A stretch of 64,000 nucleotides of DNA from JBBKXP01 sp038323615 (GTDB taxonomy: Bacteria > Pseudomonadota > Alphaproteobacteria > Rhodobacterales > Rhodobacteraceae): assembly GCA_038323615.1 (NCBI GenBank), contig JBBQHC010000001.1, positions 10,593 to 74,592 on the forward strand. Reading direction: 5' to 3'. Numbering within the stretch: the first letter of the stretch is position 1; the number at the start of each line of letters is the position of its first letter. Positions 1 through 9,017 of the stretch are shown piece by piece. Under the pieces are notes generated by a model. It was not told where the DNA came from and did not search any database. It saw only the letters and a list, made by a program, of their open reading frames with translations. The position numbers were made by a program, and so were the translations under genes.

Positions 1-855
1 CAGGCCTTCCTGTTCCATCACGACCAGATTGGGGTCGTCCTTCATGGCCTGCACATCGGCGGGGTTCGGATAGGCCATGATCTGACATTCGCCAGCCAGC
101 ACCTTTTGGTACCGCACAGAAGCATCCGGCGTGATCGCAAAGATCAGGCTTTCGACCTTGGCCTTGTCGCCCCAATAATCATCGTTGCGCAGATAGCGGA
201 TGACGGCGTCTTTCTGATAGGCTTGGAACGTGAACGGGCCGGTGCCGATCGGCGCCTGATTGAGCATTTCAGGCGTCCCTGCGGCCATCATAGCATCGGC
301 ATATTCCTTGGACACGATCGACGCGAAATCCATTGCCATGTTGGCGATGAACGGTGCCTCGGGGCGGGTCAGGTTAAAGACGACGGTGTAGTCGTCGGTC
401 TTTTCGATACTGCCGACCAGATCGGGCATCGACATGCTGCCATAGTACTCCCAAGTCCCGCCGGAGACCGAGAAATAGGGGTCATCCGGGTTGCCCTGAC
501 GGTCAAAGCTAAAGATCACGTCATCGGCGTTGAAATCACGCGTCGGAGTGAACTGATCGTTGGAATGGAACTTGACCCCTTGACGCAGCTTGAACGTCAC
601 AGTCAAGCCGTCGTCAGACACTTCCCAACTCTCTGCAAGGCCCGGCAGCACTTCGGTGGTGCCAACCTTGAATTCGGTCAGACGGCTATAGATCGGATGG
701 CTCGAGGCGTCGAACGTGGTGCCGGCGGTGTAAAGTGCCGGATCGAACCCTTCGGGCGAACCTTCGGAACAATAGACAAGCGATTGCGCCGACGCCGCAG
801 AGGCGAGCAGGCTGGCCATCATGGCACCCGCGGCGAGTTTAAGCTTCAGAGTCAT
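1..855 (-). CDS. dppA: Dipeptide ABC transporter substrate-binding protein DppA (5' part, runs off the window)
   Basis: Partial gene: 285 codons are visible and the C-terminal half lies before base 1. The frame opens with ATG at 855 after a strong GGAGGAAA ribosome site. Residues 1-24 form a signal peptide ending ASAASAQ. The mature start (SLVYCSEGSPEGFDPALYTA) closely matches the E. coli DppA family, as do the later stretches FNADDVIFSFDRQ, RPEAPFIANMAMDFAS and ITPDASVRYQKVLAGECQ. The family is the periplasmic receptor that delivers di- and tripeptides to the DppBCDF permease, and some members also carry heme. The permease genes would be expected downstream, outside the window. The facing + strand reading frame at 106-1014 is only its shadow. 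Substrate range is inferred. Confidence 0.9.
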   Translation of the reverse strand, partial: MTLKLKLAAGAMMASLLASAASAQSLVYCSEGSPEGFDPALYTAGTTFDASSHPIYSRLTEFKVGTTEVLPGLAESWEVSDDGLTVTFKLRQGVKFHSNDQFTPTRDFNADDVIFSFDRQGNPDDPYFSVSGGTWEYYGSMSMPDLVGSIEKTDDYTVVFNLTRPEAPFIANMAMDFASIVSKEYADAMMAAGTPEMLNQAPIGTGPFTFQAYQKDAVIRYLRNDDYWGDKAKVESLIFAITPDASVRYQKVLAGECQIMAYPNPADVQAMKDDPNLVVMEQEGL

Positions 856-1129
856 GGTTTCCTCCAACTGAGTTTGTTGATTGGCTGCCCACAGGCAACT
901 GTGTTTGTGGGCAGCGCAGATGTAGCCCCTCCGGATCGAACGATTTCGCCGAACACCTTGTCAGAGAAACCGGAGCAATCCGGTCGAGAATGCGATCATA
1001 CGACCACGGATTAAGTCACTTGCCAACCCACCGTTTTAACGTCCCCGATCACGTCGCGGTCGCGCCTCTGCAATGCCGACACGGGACGCCATCGCGTTGC
1101 GTCAGCGACGGCACGACAACGGCGGATCG

Positions 1130-2284
1130 TCAGACCGGGTCAGAGGTCGCGGTGATCAGTGCGGTGCTGAAATCCACCCATAAATCCTCGGCCGATTCCA
1201 GCCCCAGCGACAGGCGCACAAGGCCGGGCGATACACCGAACCGGCGCGCGGCGTTGACGTCGCCGGGCCGTCCCAGCGCCGCCCGTGCGGGCATTACCAG
1301 ACTTTCGAACCCGCCCCAGCTGACCGCCAGCCGGAACAGGCGCAAGCTGTCGCAAAACCGCGGGATATCGACGCTGTCGGCAAATTCCACCGACAACAGG
1401 CCTGACCGCCCGGTCAGCCCCGGCACTGCGTCCGGCCCCGGCGCATTGACGCGCACAACCTGTGCCAGTCCGGCCAGCCGATCCACGAAAAGGTCGGCAG
1501 TAGCCTTATGCTGGCGCATCCGCGACACCAGCGTGCGCAGGCCGCGGGTCAGCAGGAATGCCTCGAACGGAGCGAGTTTCGCGCCCAGAAGTGGCAGGGT
1601 CAGGTCGCGGATTCGGCCGATATGGGCGTCGGACCCGATGACGACCCCGGCCACCGTATCGGAATGACCACTGATGTATTTCGACGCCGAATGCAGCACG
1701 ATGTCGATTCCCAGCGACAGGGGGCGCTGAAACACGGGCGTCGCCCAGAAATTGTCAATCACCGTCAAAGCGCCGTGACGGCGGGCATGACTGGCGACCT
1801 TTGACACATCGAGCGGCTGAAAGACCAGCGACGACGGGCTTTCCAGATAGGCAAGTGCGACGCCGTCCAACAGGTCGGGTTGATCCTCGAACGCCTGTGC
1901 CGGGTGATAGGTCACATCGACGCCGAAAGGGCGCAGGATGCGTTCGAAAAACTTGTAGGCGTCGGGATAGACGTGTTCGACGCAGGCCATCCGGTCGCCC
2001 GGCTTGACGAAGGCCACAAGCGCGCCGGAAATCGCTGCCATGCCAGAGGCGAAACCGACCGCCGCCGCGCCGCCCTCGGCCTGCGCCATCAGGGCCTCGA
2101 ATGCGGCGACGGTGGGGTTCTGAAAGCGGGTATAAATCGGATCGTCGCTGTCCCCGGCCATCCGGGCGGCGAAGGCCGCGTAGTCGGGGAAGGTGAACAA
2201 CGAGGTCTGCACGATCGGCGGCGTGACCGATCCGCCGGGACCGTCGAACGGGGCGGCAAGGATGGTGGCGATGTCGTCGGTCAT
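1130..2284 (-). CDS. metC: Cystathionine beta-lyase-type PLP enzyme (Cys/Met metabolism family)
   Basis: 384 aa, full length for the Cys/Met metabolism PLP-dependent family. PLP lysine motif is SASKYISGHSD; the upstream IDNFWATPVFQRPL and AYLESPSSL stretches are typical of cystathionine beta-lyases, which cleave cystathionine to homocysteine, pyruvate and ammonia. I chose ATG 2284 (MTDDIATILAAP) over ATG 2332, because the latter would overlap the preceding same-strand SRAP gene and adds a basic, unconserved leader. It lies 37 bp after the SRAP stop and may be co-transcribed with it. A gamma-synthase or gamma-lyase specificity cannot be excluded from sequence alone. Confidence 0.85.
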   Translation of the reverse strand: MTDDIATILAAPFDGPGGSVTPPIVQTSLFTFPDYAAFAARMAGDSDDPIYTRFQNPTVAAFEALMAQAEGGAAAVGFASGMAAISGALVAFVKPGDRMACVEHVYPDAYKFFERILRPFGVDVTYHPAQAFEDQPDLLDGVALAYLESPSSLVFQPLDVSKVASHARRHGALTVIDNFWATPVFQRPLSLGIDIVLHSASKYISGHSDTVAGVVIGSDAHIGRIRDLTLPLLGAKLAPFEAFLLTRGLRTLVSRMRQHKATADLFVDRLAGLAQVVRVNAPGPDAVPGLTGRSGLLSVEFADSVDIPRFCDSLRLFRLAVSWGGFESLVMPARAALGRPGDVNAARRFGVSPGLVRLSLGLESAEDLWVDFSTALITATSDPV

Positions 2285-2321
2285 GGGCGGCCTCTGTCTG
2301 GTCAGCGCGATACTGCCCGCG

Positions 2322-2993
2322 TCATGCGTCATCCGCCAGTGGCGCGATCAGGTCCGCCCCGCTGGCCCGGTTGGAATTGACCGCCGTCGAGACGCGGCGA
2401 AACGCCAGCGTGGTTTCGGCTGTCGGGCGCATCAGGTCAGCCGCCCCGCTGCCCGCCTCGCCCAGCCACAGCGGCCAATCGGCCCGCTCAAGAATCAATG
2501 GCAGGCGATTGTGGATCGGTGCCATTGCAGCGTTGGCGGCGCAGGTGACGATGGCGCAGGTTGTCAGGCGCTGGTCGCCGTTTGCCCAGGTTTGCCAGAT
2601 GCCGCCGAACACGATGGGCGTATCGTCGGCACGCGTCACGAACCCGGGCTGCGGCGTCTGCCCCTCGGTGCGGTGCCACTCATAGAACCCGTCCGCCGCG
2701 ATCAGACAGCGGCGGTGGCGGCAGGCATCCCGAAAGGCGGGTTTCACGGCGATGGTTTCGGCGCGGGCATTGATCAACAGCGGGCCATCAGTCGGGGACT
2801 TGTACCAGTGCGGCACGAACCCCCAACGCATCGGGCGCAAACGGCGCACCCGCTCGGCGGCAGTGCAGACGGCCAGCGTTTGCGTCGGACAGACGTTGTA
2901 GTTTGGTCCCTGCGGCAAGTCATTGTCCGGCGTCGCCGCGAACAACTGCGACATCGCTTCGGGGGGCAATGTGATGGCCATGCGTCCGCACAT
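2322..2993 (-). CDS. SOS response-associated peptidase, YedK/HMCES (SRAP) family
   Basis: 223 aa. Starts MCGRM, giving the invariant Cys2 after Met removal. INARAET, GFYEW and IHNRLP supply the Asn, Glu and His of the SRAP active site in the usual order. The family forms a stable thiazolidine DNA-protein crosslink with abasic sites in single-stranded DNA, protecting them from cleavage. Length matches bacterial YedK. It lies upstream of the metC-type gene with no functional link visible. I see no clear LexA box upstream, so SOS control is not supported here. Confidence 0.93.
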   Translation of the reverse strand: MCGRMAITLPPEAMSQLFAATPDNDLPQGPNYNVCPTQTLAVCTAAERVRRLRPMRWGFVPHWYKSPTDGPLLINARAETIAVKPAFRDACRHRRCLIAADGFYEWHRTEGQTPQPGFVTRADDTPIVFGGIWQTWANGDQRLTTCAIVTCAANAAMAPIHNRLPLILERADWPLWLGEAGSGAADLMRPTAETTLAFRRVSTAVNSNRASGADLIAPLADDA

Positions 2994-3153
2994 GGCGTCA
3001 ATCTAGCGGCGCAGGGGGACGGTTGAAACCCGGATTGCCGCCTGCCGCTCTGCGGCAAACCGTGGCACCTCGGGCGGGAGTATTCTTGGCCAAATATTGC
3101 CGTAGCTTTGCCTTGTTTCTTTCAAAGAAGCCTACCCTCGGGACGAGCAAACG

Positions 3154-3174
3154 GGGCGGCCCGATTGGCCGCCC
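3154..3174 (-). terminator. Hairpin downstream of the 5'-nucleotidase-family gene
   Basis: GGGCGGCC at 3154-3161 pairs perfectly with GGCCGCCC at 3167-3174 around the loop CGATT. It sits 17 bp past the stop of the minus-strand gene ending at 3191. Only a short T-run (CGTTTGC on the minus strand) follows, so it is a weak intrinsic terminator or an RNA-stabilising hairpin. Confidence 0.55.
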
Positions 3175-3190
3175 GCCAAAGTTTCCAAGC

Positions 3191-4711
3191 CTATTGCCCG
3201 ACGACCTTGATCCGGCCTTCGACGCTGCTGGTCACACCGCCATTCTGCACGACATAGTTTATCACGTCGTTCGCCATCAGGTTGCCATTGCCGGCATTGA
3301 TCAGCACGTTGCCGCCGCCCAGCGCCCCGTAGCCGTCGCCGCCGCCAAGGATGTAATCGTTGGCCGCGACGCGGTACAGCTTGTCGGGATCAAGAGGCGC
3401 CCCGCCGACGGTGATCTCGGCTACCCGGCTTCCGGCCGGCGCGGTCGGATCATAGACGAACGCCATGCCCGAAACCTGCGGGAATCGGCCGGCCCCATCC
3501 TCGACCTGGGACACCCCGTTTTCAATCGCCGCCAAAAGCTGGCTGCCCGGAATTTCGGTCAGCACGGTGACGTTGCCGAACGGCAGTTCGGTCAGGATGT
3601 CGCGCCGGGTCAGGACGGTGCCTGCGTCGTAAGTGCGGTCTGCCCGGATCCCGCCGCCGTTGGCAATTGCCACGTCAGCGCCGGTTGCCGCCCGGATCGC
3701 ATCGGCAATCAGATTGCCCATCGCCGATTCCTCGCCACGAATGACATTGCGGCGGCTGTCGAGTTCGCCAGTGGTCTCGCCGATCTCGACGTTCAGGCTT
3801 TCGTCAAGCTGGGCGGTGAACTGATCGACCATCGCCTGGCTGTCCGGGTCGGGCGTCACATTGGCGGTGTCGATAAAGCGAAACATCGGGGTCCAGCTGA
3901 TCGTCCGGGTGCCGTCATCCTTGGCGCCGATCGTGACCGCGATATCAATCGGTGACAGGAACCGCCCGTCGATCGAGGTTTCGACATAGGCGGTGCGCCC
4001 GTCATAGGACGTCGCATATTGGTGATCGTCGCCCGACATGATCACATCGAACGCGCCGCTCGAAATCAGCTCGCGGTCGTTGGCCATGTTGGTCTGCACC
4101 ACGCCGACAACCAGATCCGCCCCGGCTTCGCGTGCGGCTTTGGCAGCGGCGACACCGGTTTCGACGGTGCCCAGAAACACCAGATCTTCGGTCGATGCGA
4201 CTTGCGGCGAGGTGTCCTGTGCCACCGGCACCAGCGCCACCATGACGCCGCCGACGTCCTTCATCATCGTGCCGCCCAAGCCGTCAATCGGCGTGCCGTC
4301 GGCGTTGGTGATGTTCACCGCGGCCCAAGGATATTTTGACGCCGCCATCTTTTCGAGGAAATTGGCGACGCCAAAGTCGAATTCATGATTGCCCGGCACC
4401 GCCAGATCGAATGGCACCAGATTGGTCAGGTCGATGGTGTTTTGACCCTTGTCGAATCCGGACAGCAGCGACGGCGACAGCATGTCGCCGTCCATCACGT
4501 AAAGCGCGTTGGGGTTGGCGGCGCGTTCGGCCTTGGCCACCGCATTCATCCGGGGAAACCCGCCGCGTTCGCCGTCGCCGGCAAAGTCGTAGATATCGCC
4601 GACCCCGAAGATCGTGATGTTCACGGTTTCCGCCGCAAGCGGCATGGCCAGCGCCGAAGCGAGCGCCGTCGCGCCAAGCAGCGCCGTCAAGGTTGTTGTC
4701 GTCGGTTTCAT
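3191..4711 (-). CDS. Secreted 5'-nucleotidase/UshA-family protein with altered metal-binding motifs
   Basis: 506 aa. Signal peptide at about 1-27 (cleavage near PLAAETV). An N-terminal metallophosphatase domain (about 30-260) is followed by a C-terminal 5'-nucleotidase substrate domain (about 300-490, with GEESAMGNLIADAIR and ANGGGIRAD). The family dephosphorylates nucleotides in the periplasm. GNHEFDFG (about 107-114) is normal. However, the first D-x-H motif reads GDIY (Asp39, Tyr41), the usual THxG-type histidine region reads VVQTN, and the GHxH motif reads GDDH. So several expected ligands are substituted. It may be a divergent subfamily with another metal geometry or substrate. It appears monocistronic. 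Confidence 0.82.
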   Translation of the reverse strand: MKPTTTTLTALLGATALASALAMPLAAETVNITIFGVGDIYDFAGDGERGGFPRMNAVAKAERAANPNALYVMDGDMLSPSLLSGFDKGQNTIDLTNLVPFDLAVPGNHEFDFGVANFLEKMAASKYPWAAVNITNADGTPIDGLGGTMMKDVGGVMVALVPVAQDTSPQVASTEDLVFLGTVETGVAAAKAAREAGADLVVGVVQTNMANDRELISSGAFDVIMSGDDHQYATSYDGRTAYVETSIDGRFLSPIDIAVTIGAKDDGTRTISWTPMFRFIDTANVTPDPDSQAMVDQFTAQLDESLNVEIGETTGELDSRRNVIRGEESAMGNLIADAIRAATGADVAIANGGGIRADRTYDAGTVLTRRDILTELPFGNVTVLTEIPGSQLLAAIENGVSQVEDGAGRFPQVSGMAFVYDPTAPAGSRVAEITVGGAPLDPDKLYRVAANDYILGGGDGYGALGGGNVLINAGNGNLMANDVINYVVQNGGVTSSVEGRIKVVGQ

Positions 4712-4862
4712 TGTGGTTCTCCCGGTTGGCTGTATGACGCAGCATGGTTGCGCCGTTCGGCGGCAGAGTCAAAGCCTCTGCCACCGGAACCTGCCCGCTG
4801 CCGTTAACACCGCGATGACAGCGCCCATTGACCACGGACGGGGCGGCGGGCATCACAGGCGG

Positions 4863-5195
4863 ATGCTGATTTACAAGATTTTCCGCGCCGAGGAATGGGC
4901 CGAATTGCAGGCGCGGGGACAGACCCTTGGCGCGCCGATTGATCTGGCCGACGGGTTCGTCCACTTTTCCACTGCCGCCCAGTGCCCGACGACTGCGGCG
5001 CTGTATTTTGCCGGGGTTGCCGGGCTGGAATTGCTGGCGGTCGAGGCTGAGGGTCTGGCTGACCTGAAATGGGAACCCTCGCGCGGTGGCGATCTGTTCC
5101 CGCATCTGTTTGCGGAATTGCGGCTGTCCGATGTAGTCTGGCACGCGCCCCTGCGGTGGAACGGCACCGCGCATGATTTCCCTGAAATGTCATGA
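4863..5195 (+). CDS. DUF952 family protein
   Basis: 110 aa, the usual size of this small family. The start is ATG 4863 (MLIYKIFRAEEW); upstream in-frame codons are shadow of the divergent 5'-nucleotidase-family gene. Recognisable family segments are the N-terminal YKIFRAEEW, then DGFVHFSTAAQ in the middle and LFPHLFAEL near the C-terminus. Function is unknown. The stop codon overlaps the pyrD start by 4 bp (ATGA), so the two are translationally coupled. This gives a weak functional hint only. Confidence 0.85.
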   Translation: MLIYKIFRAEEWAELQARGQTLGAPIDLADGFVHFSTAAQCPTTAALYFAGVAGLELLAVEAEGLADLKWEPSRGGDLFPHLFAELRLSDVVWHAPLRWNGTAHDFPEMS

Positions 5196-6235
5196 GGACG
5201 CTTGAAACCCTCGGCCTTGCCGCCCTGCGCCGGATCGATCCCGAACGGGCGCACGGGCTGGCGATAAAGGCCTTGCAGATGGGACTGGGGCCGCGCGGCG
5301 GGCCCTTCACGACGCCCCGGCTGGCGACCACGGTCGCAGGGCTTTCGTTGCCCAACCCGGTGGGGCTGGCGGCCGGATTTGACAAGAACGCGACCGCCCT
5401 GCATCCCCTGTCCCGCTGTGGTTTCGGGTTTATCGAGGTTGGCGCAGCAACGCCCCGGCCACAACCCGGTAACCCCCGGCCACGGCTGTTTCGCCTGACG
5501 CAAGACCGCGCCGCGATCAACCGTTTCGGGTTCAACAACGACGGCGCTGATGCGATTGCTGCGCGTCTGGCGCAGCGCCCCAAAGGCGGGATCATCGGTC
5601 TGAACCTTGGGGCGAACAAGGACAGCGCGGACCGGGCGGGTGATTTTGCCGCCGTGCTGGCGACCTGCGGCGCTGATGTAGATTTTGCCACCGTCAACGT
5701 CAGCAGTCCCAACACCGAACGCCTGCGTGATTTGCAGGGCAAGGCGGCGTTGGCCGAATTGCTGGCCGGGGTGGTGGCGGCAAACCGGCACAGCCTGCCG
5801 ATATTCCTGAAAATCGCGCCGGACCTGAGCGACGGCGATATTGTCGATGTGGCCGAAGTGGCGACCGCCGCAGGTATCGCCGGGATCATCGCCACCAATA
5901 CCACGCTGGACCGCGCAGGTTTGAAAAGTGCGCATCGCGGCGAAACGGGTGGTCTGTCAGGTGCGCCGTTGTTCGAAAAATCCACGCGGGTTCTGGCGCG
6001 GCTTGCCGCACTGACCAACCTGCCACTGATCGGGGTCGGTGGTGTGGCCAGCGCCGAACAGGCCTATCAGAAAATCCGCGCCGGAGCGTCGGCGGTGCAG
6101 ATTTATACCGGCCTTGTCTATGGTGGGATCAGTCTGGCCGACGACATCGTGCGCGGGCTGGATCGGTTGCTGGAGCGTGACGGTTTCACATCGCTGGCAC
6201 AGGCGGTTGGCACCGGTCGCGCCGACTGGGCCTAA
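5192..6235 (+). CDS. pyrD: Dihydroorotate dehydrogenase (quinone), class 2
   Basis: 347 aa. Oxidises dihydroorotate to orotate at the inner membrane with ubiquinone as acceptor, the fourth step of pyrimidine synthesis. Class 2 is indicated by the N-terminal membrane-binding extension and a length near 340. FMN and active-site segments are NPVGLAAGFDKNATAL, GFIEVGAATPRPQPGN, INRFGFNNDG, and VNVSSPNTERLRDLQ with the catalytic-serine region. LIGVGGVASAEQAYQKI and QIYTGLVYGG form the phosphate-binding end. It is coupled to the DUF952 gene by ATGA and meets the MATE gene tail to tail with a 4-bp overlap. Confidence 0.96.
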   Translation: MRTLETLGLAALRRIDPERAHGLAIKALQMGLGPRGGPFTTPRLATTVAGLSLPNPVGLAAGFDKNATALHPLSRCGFGFIEVGAATPRPQPGNPRPRLFRLTQDRAAINRFGFNNDGADAIAARLAQRPKGGIIGLNLGANKDSADRAGDFAAVLATCGADVDFATVNVSSPNTERLRDLQGKAALAELLAGVVAANRHSLPIFLKIAPDLSDGDIVDVAEVATAAGIAGIIATNTTLDRAGLKSAHRGETGGLSGAPLFEKSTRVLARLAALTNLPLIGVGGVASAEQAYQKIRAGASAVQIYTGLVYGGISLADDIVRGLDRLLERDGFTSLAQAVGTGRADWA

Positions 6236-7536
6236 CTGGCGGATGCCTCGAGGCCCCGATATTTCAGCCCCAACGTCACCCCACGCACCACGAAACTGAG
6301 CAGAAACGCCAGCCACAGCCCATGATTGCCGAACGCCGGCATCAGCGCGAACACTGCGATGAAATAAACCGCCGCCGACACCGCCATCATATTGCGCATG
6401 TCCGCCGTCCGGGTCGCGCCGATGAAGATCCCGTCGAGCATCCACGCCGCCGCCCCCAAGAGCGGCGCAAGCACCATGTAGGGCAAATAGATGCGGGCCA
6501 CCTCGCGCACGTCGGGGGCGGTCGTCATCAGGTCGATGACCACCCCGCCGGCCAGCAGAAACAGGACAGCCAGAAAGATGCCCACGATCAGCCCCCAGAA
6601 ACTGGTCAGCACCGCCGCCCGGCGCGGCGCCGCCCGTTGCCGCGCGCCTAATGCCTGCCCGACCAGGGTTTCCGCCGAAAAGGCGAAACCATCCATCGCA
6701 TAGGCGGTGATTTCCAGAAACAGCAGCAGAATGTGGTTGGCCGCCAGTTGCACGTCACCGAACCGCGCCCCGAAAAACAGGAACGACACGAAAACCGCCT
6801 GCAACATCAGGGATCGCAGAAGGATGTCGCCGTTGACGGATGCGAACCGGCGCAGTTTGGCGGGGTCCAGCAGCCGGGACAGATCGCGCCAACCCGGATC
6901 GCCGAACGCGCTGCGACAGAACCACAGCCCCAACGCCAACCCAGACCATTCCGCCAGAAACGTCGCAAACGCCACGCCCTGCACACCCCAACCCAGACCC
7001 AGCACGAACCACAGATCCAGCGCGATATTGAGCCCGTTCATCCAAAGCTGAATGACCAGCACCGCTCGCGTGCGTTCCGCCGCGATCAGCCAGCCGGTCA
7101 GGGCGTAAAGCCCGATCAGCGCCGGGGCCGACCAGACCCGGATCGCCATGTAGTGCCGCGCCAGCCCTTCGACCTCGGCCGACGCCGGGGATAGCTGAAA
7201 CGCAAAATAAAACAGCGGCAGTTGCAGGGCGATAATCGCGACCCCCGCCACCGCCGCGATGCCCAGCGCCCGGATCAGGATCGCCGCGCCTTCGGCCCGG
7301 TCGCCCTGCCCCAACGCCTGCGACGCGAACCCCGTCGTGCCCATCCGCAGAAACCCGAAAACCCAATACAGCGCCGTCAGAATGATCGCACCGATCCCCA
7401 CCGCCCCAATCGGTGCGGCCAGCCCCATTTGGCCGACGACGGCGGTATCGACAGTTCCCAAAATCGGCACCGTCGCGTTCGACAGCACGATCGGGAGGGC
7501 GATGTGCAACACGCGCCTGTGGGTCAGGTCAGCCAT
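6232..7536 (-). CDS. MATE family efflux transporter (DinF-like)
   Basis: 434 aa with about 12 hydrophobic segments in two homologous halves, as in multidrug and toxin extrusion exporters. The N-terminal half starts with HRRVLHIALPIVLSNATVP and includes PILGTVDTAVVGQMG, characteristic of the DinF/MATE group. It probably exports cationic compounds in exchange for Na+ or H+; the substrate is not readable. Its start overlaps the stop of the upstream thioesterase by 8 bp, giving a three-gene operon with the two hotdog proteins. Confidence 0.9.
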   Translation of the reverse strand: MADLTHRRVLHIALPIVLSNATVPILGTVDTAVVGQMGLAAPIGAVGIGAIILTALYWVFGFLRMGTTGFASQALGQGDRAEGAAILIRALGIAAVAGVAIIALQLPLFYFAFQLSPASAEVEGLARHYMAIRVWSAPALIGLYALTGWLIAAERTRAVLVIQLWMNGLNIALDLWFVLGLGWGVQGVAFATFLAEWSGLALGLWFCRSAFGDPGWRDLSRLLDPAKLRRFASVNGDILLRSLMLQAVFVSFLFFGARFGDVQLAANHILLLFLEITAYAMDGFAFSAETLVGQALGARQRAAPRRAAVLTSFWGLIVGIFLAVLFLLAGGVVIDLMTTAPDVREVARIYLPYMVLAPLLGAAAWMLDGIFIGATRTADMRNMMAVSAAVYFIAVFALMPAFGNHGLWLAFLLSFVVRGVTLGLKYRGLEASAS

Positions 7537-8011
7537 CGCGGGCCGGCATCAGGAAGTGTCCAGTCGCCTGCGCGAACAGGCGGGCGCGGTTATCTTGCCA
7601 CGCCTCGACATGGACCGAGGCATAGCGCCGCCCAGAGCGGTTGATGCGGGCCCGCGCATAGGCGTCGCGCGGCAACCCGGTGCGCAGATAATCGACGGTA
7701 AAGTCGATGGTTTTCGGCAGGCTGATCTTGCCAGCCTCGCCGCCGCCTTCCATCCCTTCCCAGACCGTTGCCCAGGAGAGTTCGATGATCGCCGCCACCT
7801 CGAGGAAAGCCGCCGTCGCCCCGCCATGCAACGCGGGCAGCATCGGGTTGCCGATCAGGGTGTCGTCATAGGGCAAAACGGCGGTCAATTCGTCGCCACG
7901 CCGATCAAAACGGATACCAAGAAACCGGATATAGGGGACGCCGCCGACCAAAGCCTCGAGTGCTGCATCGCGCCGTTGTTTGATGACCTGCACGGGTTCC
8001 GGGCGTTTCAC
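7529..8011 (-). CDS. PaaI-type hotdog thioesterase (copy 1)
   Basis: 160 aa. Start is GTG 8011 (VKRPEPVQVIKQRRD), which overlaps the preceding gene's TGA as GTGA; the longer frame upstream is shadow. The hotdog domain shows GNPMLPALHGGATAAFLEVAA and TVDYLRTGLPRDAYARARI, as in PaaI/YiiD-like acyl-CoA thioesterases, which hydrolyse CoA thioesters such as phenylacetyl- or short acyl-CoA. The canonical catalytic Asp/Gly pattern is only partly matched, so the substrate is open. The neighbouring paralogue suggests they act as a pair. Confidence 0.85.
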   Translation of the reverse strand: MKRPEPVQVIKQRRDAALEALVGGVPYIRFLGIRFDRRGDELTAVLPYDDTLIGNPMLPALHGGATAAFLEVAAIIELSWATVWEGMEGGGEAGKISLPKTIDFTVDYLRTGLPRDAYARARINRSGRRYASVHVEAWQDNRARLFAQATGHFLMPARDG

Positions 8012-8448
8012 AATGTCACCCCTTCGACGGTAAAGGCACCTGTTGCCGTCGCCACCGGGCGGGCCGTATCGTCGTCCAGCGCCACCGCACGGATGAAGGC
8101 GACGGAGCGTGTCACGTGGTAACATTCAGCCCGTGCAACGATCCGCTGCCCCGGCGTGGCCGGACGCATGTAGTCGATGCGCAGATCAAGGGTCGATGTG
8201 CCCTGTGGCCTCGACGGATGGGCCATGACGGCGGCCCCCGAACAGGTATCCATCAGCGCCGATACAGCGCCGCCGTGGATCACGCCGGTTTCGGGGTCGC
8301 CGACAAACCGCGCGTCATAGTCCATCCCGATCTCGGCCGTCCCGTCGCCCACTGCGCTTAGCGCCATGCCCAACGCGCGGGCATGTGGCAGGGCGGCGAT
8401 AAACTGTTTGGCCAGGCGTTCGCGGCGGGCGGTCATGTCGTCAGTCAT
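8008..8448 (-). CDS. PaaI-type hotdog thioesterase (copy 2)
   Basis: 146 aa, full length for the family. TGVIHGGAVSALMDTCSGAAV is the classical PaaI signature, with Asn/Asp and Gly in the CoA pocket; TLDLRIDYMRPATPGQRIVARAE follows, as usual. Predicted acyl-CoA thioesterase. First gene of the set thioesterase 2-thioesterase 1-MATE, each pair overlapping by 4-8 bp. Divergent from the MerR gene at 8600. Confidence 0.9.
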   Translation of the reverse strand: MTDDMTARRERLAKQFIAALPHARALGMALSAVGDGTAEIGMDYDARFVGDPETGVIHGGAVSALMDTCSGAAVMAHPSRPQGTSTLDLRIDYMRPATPGQRIVARAECYHVTRSVAFIRAVALDDDTARPVATATGAFTVEGVTL

Positions 8449-8599
8449 CCAGGATCTCCGATTGTCGGGCGCAACTTGGCACGTGCGGCCACGAGGGCAA
8501 GGGCAAACTGACCGGCCAGATGTGTGCCGTCAGCGCCATGCGGACGCCAGTTGCCCCGCAGCATCGCGCCCGTTAGACTTGGCCACAGGGAGGCCTGCA

Positions 8600-8968
8600 A
8601 TGTCCAACGTCCGCCTATCTTTTAAAGAGATGTGCGCCAAGTTCGACGTGACCCCGCGCACCCTGCGCTATTACGAATACATCGAGCTTTTGACCCCCGA
8701 AAAAGAAGGGCGGGCGCGGTTTTACGGGCCGCGCGAACTGGCCCGGATGACGTTGATTTTACGCGGGCGGCGGTTCGGGTTTTCGCTGGAGGACATTCGC
8801 CAATGGCTGCTGATCTACGAAAAGGACGGGACCGTGCCACAGATGCGCCAATGGATCGTCCTTGCTGACAGCCAGCTGGCCGAATTGACCGAACAGCGCC
8901 GTCAACTGGACGAAACGATGGCCGAACTGCAAAAGCTGCGCGACGACACCGCCAAATCACTGGGTTAG
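8600..8968 (+). CDS. MerR family transcriptional regulator (copy 1)
   Basis: 122 aa. Start ATG 8600 (MSNVRLSFKEMC) after GGGAGG; codons upstream are shadow of the divergent thioesterase. The MerR winged-helix motif FDVTPRTLRYYEYIELLTP is at about 14-32, and a C-terminal coiled coil (QLAELTEQRRQLDETMAELQKL) mediates dimerisation. No metal-binding cysteines are visible. It is similar to the MerR protein at 9106. Location directly ahead of the acyl-CoA dehydrogenase cluster suggests control of acyl-CoA degradation, as LiuR-type MerR proteins do; this is inference. Confidence 0.9.
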   Translation: MSNVRLSFKEMCAKFDVTPRTLRYYEYIELLTPEKEGRARFYGPRELARMTLILRGRRFGFSLEDIRQWLLIYEKDGTVPQMRQWIVLADSQLAELTEQRRQLDETMAELQKLRDDTAKSLG

Positions 8969-9017
8969 ACCGCCCCCGATGCTGACCTTTGGTCATTCCG
9001 CCGAATGACGCCACGTT

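Noticed and set aside
106..1014. Long + strand reading frame opposite the dppA gene
   Set aside because: The minus strand encodes a clear DppA with signal peptide; the + frame is a high-GC shadow with no family-like sequence.
3086..3112. GGGCGGGAGTATTCTTGGCCAAA, similar to a motif often seen between Rhodobacteraceae genes
   Set aside because: Only one copy recognised in the window, so I cannot support a repeat call.
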